The notes under the pieces were generated by a model, which saw only the letters and a program-made list of their open reading frames with translations, did not search any database and had not been told where the DNA came from. A stretch of 64,000 bases of DNA, from the NCBI RefSeq assembly GCF_033843645.1, contig NZ_JAWXVZ010000001.1, positions 520,970-584,969 of the forward strand. The letters are read 5' to 3'. Source of the DNA: Pseudovibrio zosterae (GTDB lineage Bacteria; Pseudomonadota; Alphaproteobacteria; Rhizobiales; Stappiaceae). Below are positions 8,877 to 16,912 of the stretch, in pieces; positions within the stretch are counted from its first letter, which is position 1; each line of letters begins with the position of its first letter. The translations under genes were made by a program, and so were the position numbers.

Positions 8877-8980
8877 GGGCAAGAGTTGCCCTCCACACAG
8901 CAGATCACATGCCTCCCAAGTGATCTGCCTTGTTCGCAGACCATGGCACCGGAAACTCCCGTCCGGTGCTTTTTCTTTTT
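8877..8980 (+). ncRNA. Candidate small RNA, AbcR/alpha-r15-like
   Basis: No plausible protein frame is visible, but the structure is strong. GCAGATCAC (8900-8908) pairs perfectly with GTGATCTGC (8920-8928), exposing an 11-base loop that contains CCTCCCA. The terminator stem GCACCGGA (8946-8953) pairs with TCCGGTGC (8962-8969), has CTCCC in its loop and runs into TTTTTCTTTTT. A further GCCCTCC lies near the 5' end. Unpaired anti-Shine-Dalgarno CUCCC motifs in hairpin loops are the mark of the AbcR family of Hfq-dependent alphaproteobacterial small RNAs, which repress ABC transporter binding-protein mRNAs. The 5' end is a guess from a CTTGAA at 8841; the -10 is poor. Structure is seen; the family name is inference. 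Confidence 0.5.
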
Positions 8981-8995
8981 CCGGATCGGCTTATC

Positions 8996-10204
8996 TCACT
9001 GTGTTCTCAAATAGGCTTCTATGCCAGACGCAGCAGCCGCTGCGGTGGCGAATGCGCCTTGCAGCAAGTAGCCGCCGGTCGGGGCTTCCCAGTTCAACAT
9101 TTCACCACATGCGAACACGCCAGGCTTCTTTTTCAGCATGAAGGCGGCGTTGATCTCATCAAAATGAAGACCTCCTCCGGATGAGATCGCGCGATCTATC
9201 GGGCGAGGGGCTGCGAGTGTCAGCGGTAACGCCTTTATGCGCTTGGCAAGCAGGTGTGGGTCTGATGGCACCTCTCCCGCTTCGCGCAACAGCGCTACAG
9301 CCAAAGATGAAAGATTGACCGACTTTCGCAAATGGTTTGAAAAGCTGTTTTTCCCGCGCGGCTTCTGCAGTTTTGCGACCATAGCTTCTTCGGTCAGGTC
9401 TGGCTTCAGGTCCAGCAACAGCTCCGTGTTGCCGCTCAGCGAAATAGCTTCCCTGATCTCGGCGGAAAGCGCATAGATCCCGCCTCCTTCAACACCAGTA
9501 GCGTCAATCATGATCTCGCCGGTGATCCTCCGTCCCTGATGGGTCAGGCCGATCTTTTTCAAGGGATGACCAGAGAACTTTGCTTGAAAATACTCGGAGA
9601 ATTGAACCTCAAAGCCGCAATTCGACGGAACGAGCGGCGCGCTCTGAATCCCTTCTCTGGCGAAAGCCTCCAGCCAGTCACCTTTCGAGCCGAGGCGCGC
9701 CCAAGAGCCACCGCCCAATGCCAGTAGCGTCGCGTCGCTGGAAACAACATGTTCAGTGCCATCAGCGTCGGTCGCTAGAAATGAGATACCTTCAGCAAAA
9801 CTTTTCCAAGTCCAACCAAGTTTGAAGTTCACACCCTGCGCATTGAGGCGTCTTAGCCACAAACGCAACAAGGGAGAGGCCTTGAAACTGACGGGAAATA
9901 CCCGGCCACTTGAGCCGATAAACGTCTCCTCGCCAAGCTCAGTACACCATTGCTGTAGCGCAGCCGGAGGGAAAGCTTCAATCGAGTGAAGCAGTTGAGG
10001 CTCCTGCGGCCGGTAGCGGGTGAGGAACTGCTCCAACGGTTCGCTGTGGGTAATGTTCAAGCCGCCGCGTCCGGCAAGCAAAAACTTGCGAGCGACAGAT
10101 GGCATGCGGTCATAGACCACGACGTTAAAGCCTTTGGCGCTCAGTTGCTCGGCAGCAAACAGGCCGCCGGGACCCGCTCCGATGATGGATATGGTTTGTG
10201 GCAC
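8996..10204 (-). CDS. HI0933-superfamily flavoprotein, TIGR03862-like
   Basis: 402 residues. SIIGAGPGGLFAAEQLSAKGFNVVVYDRMP is the FAD-binding Rossmann fold and KFLLAGRGGLNITHSEP is the HI0933-type second motif, in the variant form of the TIGR03862 subgroup. C-terminal GVFACGEMLNWEAPTGGYLLQGAFATA completes the flavin site. It is a paralogue at superfamily level of the gene at 5352-6530 but clearly diverged (GRGGLNIT against GGGRCNFT). The substrate is unknown. It stands alone between the small-RNA terminator and the region upstream of rpfF. Confidence 0.9.
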   Translation of the reverse strand: MPQTISIIGAGPGGLFAAEQLSAKGFNVVVYDRMPSVARKFLLAGRGGLNITHSEPLEQFLTRYRPQEPQLLHSIEAFPPAALQQWCTELGEETFIGSSGRVFPVSFKASPLLRLWLRRLNAQGVNFKLGWTWKSFAEGISFLATDADGTEHVVSSDATLLALGGGSWARLGSKGDWLEAFAREGIQSAPLVPSNCGFEVQFSEYFQAKFSGHPLKKIGLTHQGRRITGEIMIDATGVEGGGIYALSAEIREAISLSGNTELLLDLKPDLTEEAMVAKLQKPRGKNSFSNHLRKSVNLSSLAVALLREAGEVPSDPHLLAKRIKALPLTLAAPRPIDRAISSGGGLHFDEINAAFMLKKKPGVFACGEMLNWEAPTGGYLLQGAFATAAAAASGIEAYLRTQ

Positions 10205-10704
10205 AGGTCACTCATCTTCTCAGGAGGTTGTCTTGGCCTACTGCGCTAGTTTGTTTTGGATGGAAAATCAACAGCGTGTAAGGCGCATGAACTGGCAAAG
10301 CCTAAAGGCAGACAAAGAAGATCCTCCCGTTTTTTTACGAGGCAACCAGTTTCTCCTGCAACTTACCCGAGATGTTTGTGATGAAGTTGTATGCATATTG
10401 CAAAAAATCTAGTCAGAAAAGTGTCCTATAATGAGAAAATTAGACCTTTGGTCAAATTCAACTCAAAAGTAAAGCTATATTTTTTGATGTTATGGTTAAT
10501 GGATATTAATAGTATCACTCGACATGGTGAACAAATTCTTTATACTTACTGGAAAATTGGATGAGTTATTTAATAGTGTGCTGCATCCAGATACATGAGC
10601 AACAGCGAAGGTGTTGAGCGGGGACCGTGACATGCGGATGTGTTCAGCAACATTTCGGGCATCAGAAGTTTAGTGGTGTTTGACGCGAAACAGTGAGGGC
10701 GTTG
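10205..10704. other. AT-rich region upstream of rpfF
   Basis: About 500 bases without a gene, clearly AT-rich between 10380 and 10570. A perfect TATAAT lies at 10427-10432, but no good -35 is seen at the right distance. It is followed by the short inverted repeat GACCTTTGGTC. These are weak promoter/operator candidates for rpfF; the 5' leader would be about 265 bases. Confidence 0.35.
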
Positions 10705-11709
10705 ATGTCTGATAAAGTTGAATGGAAAACAACAGAAACCGGTGTGAACTTTGCCAGTGCGTCTGGCCTGACCGCGCCGGGAAAAACGGAAACGGAGTTT
10801 TCCCGTAAGGAGAACGCTTCGGTGGCCGAAGTTTCACTCTCCAAGAAGTTCGCGTCGGTCCATCTCGAAAGCTTGGACCTTGAGTATGACGAGGATACCA
10901 AGGCGCTATGGGTGTTTATGAAGGGACGCGGTCGCCCTTGTTTTTCACCGGAGTTGCTCGGTGATCTCGCAGGCGCTCAAGTGGTCATCAAGCGATTGTA
11001 TGAGACCTACAAGCGCGCAATGCCAGAGCCAATTCGCTACAACGTAATCGCATCCCGGAACCCTCACATTTACAACCTGGGTGGCGATCTCGGTCTTTTC
11101 ATTGATCTCATCAAGAGGGGAGATCGCTCTGCCCTTGAAAAGTATGCCGTTGACTGCATCGATGTGGTCTATGGCAATGCTGTATCGCTTGATCTGCCGT
11201 ACATCACGATTGGTCTTGTACAGGGTGATGCACTTGGTGGCGGGTTTGAAACGGCTCTGTCCTGCGATGTTATCATCGCAGAGCGACAGGCAAAGTTCGG
11301 CCTTCCGGAAGTACTGTTCAACCTGTTCCCGGGAATGGGGGCCTACAGCTTTTTGTGCCGAAAGGTTGATGGCCATCGCGCGGAAGAGATGATGTTGAGC
11401 GGCCGTCTTTACAGCGCCGAAGAGCTTCAGGAGCTGGGTCTGGTCGACCTCGTGGTAGACGAGGGGCAGGGCGTCGCCGCCACGCAGGATTACATCCAGA
11501 AAAACGGGCGCAAATACAATGCCCACTCCGCGATCTATCGCAGTGGTCGCGCCGTTCAGCCGATTACCTACAAAGAGCTGCGCCAAGTGGTCGACATCTG
11601 GGTTGAAGCCGCCATGCAGCTGTCGCCCTCAGACCTTCGCAAGATGGAGCGTCTCACCAAGGCGCAAAATCGTTTCGAAAGCGGTGGCCGTGGGACTCTG
11701 GCGCTTTAA
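10705..11709 (+). CDS. rpfF: RpfF-like DSF synthase (crotonase superfamily)
   Basis: 334 residues. The core reads YNLGGDLGLFIDLI (124-136), VQGDALGGGFETALSCDVII (172-191) and FGLPEVLFNLFPGMGAYSF, very close to Xanthomonas RpfF. The two catalytic glutamates of RpfF (Glu141 and Glu161) appear as Glu182 and Glu202 with the same 20-residue spacing. In that family they give the acyl-ACP dehydratase and thioesterase steps that make cis-2-unsaturated fatty-acid signals (DSF). The N-terminus is about 45 residues longer than in Xanthomonas. ATG 10705 is preferred over GTG 10693 because GAGGG sits six bases upstream. It converges with an RpfC-like kinase gene, the known rpfF/rpfC layout, which strongly supports signal synthesis rather than ordinary enoyl-CoA hydration. 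Confidence 0.88.
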   Translation: MSDKVEWKTTETGVNFASASGLTAPGKTETEFSRKENASVAEVSLSKKFASVHLESLDLEYDEDTKALWVFMKGRGRPCFSPELLGDLAGAQVVIKRLYETYKRAMPEPIRYNVIASRNPHIYNLGGDLGLFIDLIKRGDRSALEKYAVDCIDVVYGNAVSLDLPYITIGLVQGDALGGGFETALSCDVIIAERQAKFGLPEVLFNLFPGMGAYSFLCRKVDGHRAEEMMLSGRLYSAEELQELGLVDLVVDEGQGVAATQDYIQKNGRKYNAHSAIYRSGRAVQPITYKELRQVVDIWVEAAMQLSPSDLRKMERLTKAQNRFESGGRGTLAL

Positions 11710-11716
11710 AGCGCCA
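11699..11716. terminator. 18-base perfect palindrome between convergent rpfF and rpfC
   Basis: TGGCGCTTTAAAGCGCCA is fully self-complementary. It contains the rpfF stop codon and ends two bases before the rpfC stop. It may act as a shared terminator or mRNA end, but there is no long T-run on either side, so the role is uncertain. Confidence 0.4.
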
Positions 11717-11718
11717 GT

Positions 11719-14322
11719 TTAGCTGCCGAGCCGGATGGCTTCCAGATCTTCCGGCTGGGCAACACTAACAACGTAAGCGCTCAGCCCGTCTCTTGCCTGG
11801 TCCAGCGCCTTGGTCAGTTTTGACAGGTTGCCCGCGCCGTTTTCCAGCAGGTCTTGAGCACGCGCGGTTTCCCAGCTCTGGCACAGGCGTGAAACCTCAA
11901 GCGCGCCAATGTTGGCAGAGGCCGAGTTCATGGCGTGGGCCTTGTCACGTATCTCGGTAACATCGCCCGCCTCCACGGCCTTGCAAATCTCGCTGTAGAG
12001 AACGCGTGCATCCTCCAGATAGTCACTGATAAGGCCGACAACGAACTCTTCGCCGCCCAGATTGGCGAGGTTGTCGAGGCAGGCGTAGTCTATCGTGGCG
12101 CCTTTAAGAGCCATTTTCTTGCCCAAGGGAGCCACGTTGACTGACTGCGCATCTTGGCGTTCCGGACCGGATGGCGCAACGGTTCTGCGACCAAACTCCG
12201 TTACTGTCCTATCGATCATCTTGAGAAGGACATCCGGTTCGATAGGCTTGGTTGCGCAGGCGTTTGCTCCCGCTTCTATGGCGTTCCGTGCCGCCGCTGG
12301 TGTTGCGTCGGCTGTAAGGGCGATGATTGGAATGTGGTCCTCACCATGCTCCGTCAAGCGGTGCAGTTTGATGGCTTCAATCCCATTCACCACGGGCATG
12401 TTCAAATCCATGATCGCCAGATCATAAAGACCTTCTTCCAGCGCATCCAACGCTTGCTCACCATCGCTGACGATGTGGCATTTGTGACCGCCGCGTTCCA
12501 AGATCTTTTCGATCACACGCTGATTGGTCTTGTTGTCTTCAGCAATCAACAAAGACAACGCCTTGTGCTGTTGGTGGACCCGGTCTTCAAGCTTTGTTGG
12601 CGCTGCTTGTGAAGGCAACCGGGCACCTGCAATCTGCATCACCCTGAAGAGTTCATCATCCAGCTTGTCGTAGTGCAGGATTGTCCGGCAGCGGCTGTAG
12701 ACGCTTTCGGGAGCTTCAAGCTCGCTGTCAGTTGTCTTGAGCAGCACCATGTGAGTGTCAATCAACCGATCCGGGGACTGGATCGCGTGCCCCAGAACTT
12801 CAATCGGGCCGTAGATGCAGCGTTCGTCGACGATCAGAATAGCTTCGCGCACGCCGAGTGTCGTAAGTTCGCCCAGCATCGCCACGGCATTGCTTGGCGT
12901 GTCAACGGTGCGCACTTTCAAGCCAAGGCTTTCGAGGCGCTTGCCCATTACATCTAAGGTCTGCGGATCCTCGGAGACAACGAAGGTAACTGCCTCGGCA
13001 AAGTTGAGGCGTTCACTGCGGGTGTAAACAGCGCGTTGAACCGGCACTTCTAACCGGAAAGTGCTGCCCGAGCCGACCTCACTATGCACCGAAACCGAGC
13101 CGCCCATACCTTCGATAACTTGCTTGACGATGGTCAGCCCCAGCCCCGTACCGCCAAATCGATCTACAATGGTTTCATCGGCTTGGGTAAAGCGCTCAAA
13201 GATCCGGTCTTGTGCTTCTTTGGAAATGCCAATGCCGGTGTCCGCTACCTCCAACACCAGCTTTGCGCTGCCGTCTTGGGCGGTCCTTTGGAATGCCCGC
13301 ACCGCGATGTACCCGGAATGGGTGAATTTCACAGCATTGCCGGTCAGGTTGATCAGGACTTCCTGCAGATGACGGCTGTCGCCAATCAGTTCCGGTTCTA
13401 CTTCCGGGCTGATGAACTGACAGAAGCGTAGTCGCTTTGATCGAGCCTGACTGCCAACAATCTGCGCCGTGTCACTAAACAGGGTATCAACGCTGAACAG
13501 GTTGGTCTTGATGTCCAGCGCCCCTGCTTCAATGCGGGAGAAGTCGAGAATGCCATTAATAAGCGATAGAAGGGAGCGGGCAGAGCTTTTGATGGTGGTC
13601 GTCATGTCCCGCTGCTCACCATCCAGCTTTGTATCTTTCAGCATGTCGCCCATGCCGATGATGGCGTTGAGCGGCGTGCGCAATTCATGGCTCACAGCGG
13701 TAAGGAACTGTGTCTTTGCCTGACTGGCCGCTTCCGCCGCACGTTTCGCCTCTGACAGGTCGCGGATCAGCTTGGCCGAATAAATCGGAACAATGATGAG
13801 GCACGCCAGCAATCCCCAGCCGAGCTGCGCCTGCTCGCGCCAATAGGGCGTGGTCAGCACAAGAGAGAACCCGATGACGGAGATCACACAGGAGATTACA
13901 AGGTATTTGATTCCAAACCGGAAACCATTGCCAAAGATCACCCATAGATAGATGGGGAACGTGATCGCCACGAACTGGCCGCCCGCATACATTGCGAAAG
14001 TCAGCATGCCCAAATCCATGAGCATGGCAAACAAACGGCGCATGAAGTTTGGCTTCTTTGCCCGCACTACGAAGAAGAACAGCACTGCGGTACCGAAGGC
14101 AAATGCAGCGAGGATCTTAGTGATCAGCGCATGGCCATCTATGAGGTAGCGAGCATCGGAAAGCGCATAGGGAAGCAACACCATCGCTATGATCACGCGG
14201 TTGAGGCTCATCTCCGTCTCGCCGCCGGTCATAGTGTTGGAGCGCTTGAAGGCAGCGCCAAGGTTCCGTAACCCTTCGCCCATAGCAGCAACTACGGTGT
14301 CCAGGGTTTTGTTCAGTCGCAT
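11719..14322 (-). CDS. rpfC: RpfC-like hybrid sensor histidine kinase
   Basis: 867 residues. About five membrane helices lie at 40-185. LWVIFGNGFRFGIKYL and TPYWREQAQLGWGLL match the membrane sensor of Xanthomonas RpfC by eye. HisKA follows with His212 in SHELRTPLN, then an ATPase domain (N329, DTGIGI 361-366, GTGLGL 391-396). Residues 445-565 form a degenerate receiver-like domain. A canonical receiver at 590-700 has Asp639 and Lys692, and a C-terminal HPt has His796 in AHAMNSASAN. This order fits RpfC, the DSF sensor that phosphorelays to its regulator and restrains RpfF. The extra degenerate receiver and N-terminal 40 residues make it longer than the 726-residue Xanthomonas protein. It lies 23 bases after the regulator gene, so the two are likely one operon. 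Confidence 0.85.
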   Translation of the reverse strand: MRLNKTLDTVVAAMGEGLRNLGAAFKRSNTMTGGETEMSLNRVIIAMVLLPYALSDARYLIDGHALITKILAAFAFGTAVLFFFVVRAKKPNFMRRLFAMLMDLGMLTFAMYAGGQFVAITFPIYLWVIFGNGFRFGIKYLVISCVISVIGFSLVLTTPYWREQAQLGWGLLACLIIVPIYSAKLIRDLSEAKRAAEAASQAKTQFLTAVSHELRTPLNAIIGMGDMLKDTKLDGEQRDMTTTIKSSARSLLSLINGILDFSRIEAGALDIKTNLFSVDTLFSDTAQIVGSQARSKRLRFCQFISPEVEPELIGDSRHLQEVLINLTGNAVKFTHSGYIAVRAFQRTAQDGSAKLVLEVADTGIGISKEAQDRIFERFTQADETIVDRFGGTGLGLTIVKQVIEGMGGSVSVHSEVGSGSTFRLEVPVQRAVYTRSERLNFAEAVTFVVSEDPQTLDVMGKRLESLGLKVRTVDTPSNAVAMLGELTTLGVREAILIVDERCIYGPIEVLGHAIQSPDRLIDTHMVLLKTTDSELEAPESVYSRCRTILHYDKLDDELFRVMQIAGARLPSQAAPTKLEDRVHQQHKALSLLIAEDNKTNQRVIEKILERGGHKCHIVSDGEQALDALEEGLYDLAIMDLNMPVVNGIEAIKLHRLTEHGEDHIPIIALTADATPAAARNAIEAGANACATKPIEPDVLLKMIDRTVTEFGRRTVAPSGPERQDAQSVNVAPLGKKMALKGATIDYACLDNLANLGGEEFVVGLISDYLEDARVLYSEICKAVEAGDVTEIRDKAHAMNSASANIGALEVSRLCQSWETARAQDLLENGAGNLSKLTKALDQARDGLSAYVVSVAQPEDLEAIRLGS

Positions 14323-14345
14323 GGGCGAACGTCCGTCTGTGGTTG

Positions 14346-16496
14346 TCAGGTGCTTGCTACAAGCCAGCGGTGTTTTGTCTGGACCAGATCACGGAACTCA
14401 TCAGCTGGCATCGGTCTGCCATAGTAATAGCCCTGGCCATACCGACATCCCGCCTCGCGCAGATATGCGGCCTGCTCTGGCGTCTCGATGCCTTCGGCAA
14501 CCACGTCCAGTTCCAAACTCTTGCCCAGTCCGATAATCGCGTTTGCAATCGCCGCATCGTTCGGATCCGTTTCCAGATTCTGAATGAAACAGCGATCAAT
14601 TTTCAAACCGTTAATGGAGAACCGGCTAAGGTATGAAAGTGATGAATACCCAGTGCCGAAGTCGTCAATAAACACGCGGGTGCCCAGATCCTGTATCTGC
14701 TTCAGGTCCTTTGCGACTGCCTCCGAGCCGTGCATCACGATGTGTTCGGTAATCTCGATTTCCAACCCATCAGCTTTCAGCCCGGTGTCGTTCAGTGCAT
14801 CGGTGACCAGTTGCGGCACGTCGCCTTTTCGAAACTGGGTCGGAGACAAGTTCACTGCAACGCGCAGGTCGTCGTACCCCATTTCATGCCAGCGCTGGGC
14901 TTCTTGGCACGCAGCGGTGATCACCCATTCGCTGATCGGGATGATCAGCCCGGTTTCTTCGGCAAGAGGCAAAAAGACAAGCGGTGAAACCACGCCATGT
15001 CCTGGACGATTCCAGCGCAACAGCGCTTCCGCCCCCACAATGCTGTTATCGTTCAGCCGAACCTGAGGCTGGTAGTAGAGTTCGAACTGGTTGCCAAGGA
15101 TAGCTTGGCGGAGCTCGCCCTCCAGCGCCATACTCTCGCGTGCATCATGGTCCATTGTGGTTGAGAACAGGCGATAAACGTTGCCGCCTTCGGCTTTGGC
15201 TTGATACATCGCCATGTCAGCGTGGCGCAAAAGTTCTTCGCTTCCAACACCATCTTCCGGGTAGCGAGTAATGCCGATACTGGCTCCGGTTCGAAGCTCT
15301 TGCCCGTCGATGTAGAAGGGTTCTTCCAGCGTTTCAACAATGCGGCGCGCCAGTGCCAGAGTGTCATCCGAGCCGCGAATGTCAGTCTGCAGGATCGCAA
15401 ACTCATCCCCGCCAAGGCGGGCGACGAGATCCGTTTGTTTAACACAACTTTGGAGGCGTTCACCCACCATCTCGAGCAACCGGTCGCCAGATCGGTGCCC
15501 CAGCGCATCGTTGATTGGCTTAAAGCGGTCCAGATCCAGAAAATGAAGCGCAAACGTCTTGCCGTTCTTGCGGCAGGCATTGATCTGCTCTTCAATTCTC
15601 AGGGTCAGCAATGTCCGATTTGGCAGGTCTGTAAGGCTGTCGTGGTGTGCAATATGCAGCAAATGCGCTTCTGCGCGTTTGCGATCTGTGATCTCCGTCG
15701 ATGTGGTGACAACGTGCGTGGTGTTGCCATAGGGGTCCAAGAGCGGGCTTTTGGTCACCAGAAAGTAACGGATGTGGCCCTGAGGATCTGTAATCTCAAC
15801 CTCATATGGGGGCAGGGCACGCCCGGTAGAAAAAATCTTGGCGTCGAGTCGCTTGTTGCGCTCATGGGCTGTTTCTTGCAGTTCATTGTAAAAGTCCAAG
15901 CCGACCCACTCGTGGGACGGCTTGTTCATGAACGCGCCCCAAGCGGCATTGGCAAAAGCGCAGCGGCCGGAGGTATCTACGGCGGTGACCATGGACGGCA
16001 AACTGTCAATAACCTGCCCCAGCCGCTCGATTGAGCTACGCAGCTCTTCCTCATGCTGACGCTCGACGTTGATCAGCTCGCGCTCCAGCGTGGAAGCACG
16101 AGATTTCGCAGCGATCTGCTCTTTTCGCAGTGCCAGCAGGTTGCGTGCGCGGCTCAGAAACTCGTTGTGGTCAACCGGGCTCTGCAGAAAATCCGTGGCA
16201 CCCGCTTCAAGTGCCTTGATGCGAAAGGTGCGGTCAGAAAACGCCGTGATAACCATGATTGGGACATCCTGACAGTCCTCAATCGCTCTGATGTGAGTGG
16301 TCAGGTCTGCCCCGTCCATCTCCGGCATGCTGTAATCTGTGACAACCAGATCCGGGACCTGCTGCTCCATAAACCCAAGTGCTTCGGATGGCGATGCAAA
16401 GCAATGGGTTTTTACATCTCCCGCGACCGCTAATGCCAGCCGGTTCAAGATGTTACGGTTAATAGCACGGTCATCGATGATAACGATGATCGACAT
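14346..16496 (-). CDS. Response regulator with PAS, GGDEF and EAL domains (cyclic di-GMP turnover)
   Basis: 716 residues from ATG 16496, chosen over TTG 16508 because GAGG lies just upstream. Domains: receiver 1-122 with Asp54 in TDYSMPEMDG, coiled linker 125-160, PAS about 160-275, GGDEF 280-445 with intact RLGGDEF (362-366), EAL 455-710 with GAEALLRW (Glu490) and DDFGTGYSSL. Both catalytic signatures are intact, so the protein could synthesise and degrade c-di-GMP. The I-site position reads KQTD instead of RxxD. The receiver has Ser where the conserved Lys normally stands (LQSPVD instead of KPVD). It occupies the place of rpfG, upstream of rpfC, but has GGDEF-EAL where RpfG has HD-GYP. Confidence 0.9.
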   Translation of the reverse strand: MSIIVIIDDRAINRNILNRLALAVAGDVKTHCFASPSEALGFMEQQVPDLVVTDYSMPEMDGADLTTHIRAIEDCQDVPIMVITAFSDRTFRIKALEAGATDFLQSPVDHNEFLSRARNLLALRKEQIAAKSRASTLERELINVERQHEEELRSSIERLGQVIDSLPSMVTAVDTSGRCAFANAAWGAFMNKPSHEWVGLDFYNELQETAHERNKRLDAKIFSTGRALPPYEVEITDPQGHIRYFLVTKSPLLDPYGNTTHVVTTSTEITDRKRAEAHLLHIAHHDSLTDLPNRTLLTLRIEEQINACRKNGKTFALHFLDLDRFKPINDALGHRSGDRLLEMVGERLQSCVKQTDLVARLGGDEFAILQTDIRGSDDTLALARRIVETLEEPFYIDGQELRTGASIGITRYPEDGVGSEELLRHADMAMYQAKAEGGNVYRLFSTTMDHDARESMALEGELRQAILGNQFELYYQPQVRLNDNSIVGAEALLRWNRPGHGVVSPLVFLPLAEETGLIIPISEWVITAACQEAQRWHEMGYDDLRVAVNLSPTQFRKGDVPQLVTDALNDTGLKADGLEIEITEHIVMHGSEAVAKDLKQIQDLGTRVFIDDFGTGYSSLSYLSRFSINGLKIDRCFIQNLETDPNDAAIANAIIGLGKSLELDVVAEGIETPEQAAYLREAGCRYGQGYYYGRPMPADEFRDLVQTKHRWLVAST

Positions 16497-16912
16497 ACAC
16501 CTCACCAAATTTTTTTGTTGGGAAGACGCTACGGCAGCATTTTAATCTGCTTCTAACTGCGCCCTCCTTGGAAACTCAAGTACGGCTTTTGAAGCTAGAT
16601 GAAAACTCTTAATGAATATAAAAGTGATATATAAAAGTTTATCTAGTGCTATCCAGAGTATGTCTCCGGCGTTCATCCATAATACTCAACGCTACCCATA
16701 AAGTATTATACCTCTGAAATTACTTTATTGATTTGTATGGATTTATATCCCGAGATAAAGTGGATATAAATTATTGAAATAATTAAGTAAAATAATTATC
16801 TGGCAAGTAATTGCTATATGTTCATGCTGCACATTTAGAGGGCCTTGCGGGGCTTTCACTTGAAACAAAAAATGCAGGCAAAAGTGCCCTTTACGTAATT
16901 GGGAGGTTGCTG
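16497..16912. other. AT-rich divergent intergenic region
   Basis: About 415 bases between the regulator gene (leftward) and a glycosyltransferase (rightward). The part 16590-16810 is strikingly AT-rich compared with its neighbours. It probably holds both promoters. The clearest structure is an inverted repeat at 16741-16771, listed separately. Confidence 0.4.
16741..16771. repeat. 10-base inverted repeat in AT-rich region
   Basis: ATTTATATCC at 16741-16750 and GGATATAAAT at 16762-16771 are perfect inverted copies separated by 11 bases. Centre-to-centre spacing is 21 bases (two helical turns), which suits a dimeric regulator; a hairpin is also possible. Confidence 0.4.

Noticed and set aside
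8606..8944. 112-residue minus-strand open frame
   Set aside because: Arg/Cys/Pro-rich with no family look, overlaps the small-RNA candidate and has no ribosome site.
10705..11709. Ordinary fatty-acid degradation enoyl-CoA hydratase
   Set aside because: RpfF-specific wording around both glutamates, and the convergent RpfC-like kinase, fit a DSF synthase better.
15201..16034. 277-residue plus-strand frame inside the GGDEF-EAL gene
   Set aside because: Antisense shadow of a well-supported gene, with no recognisable domain.
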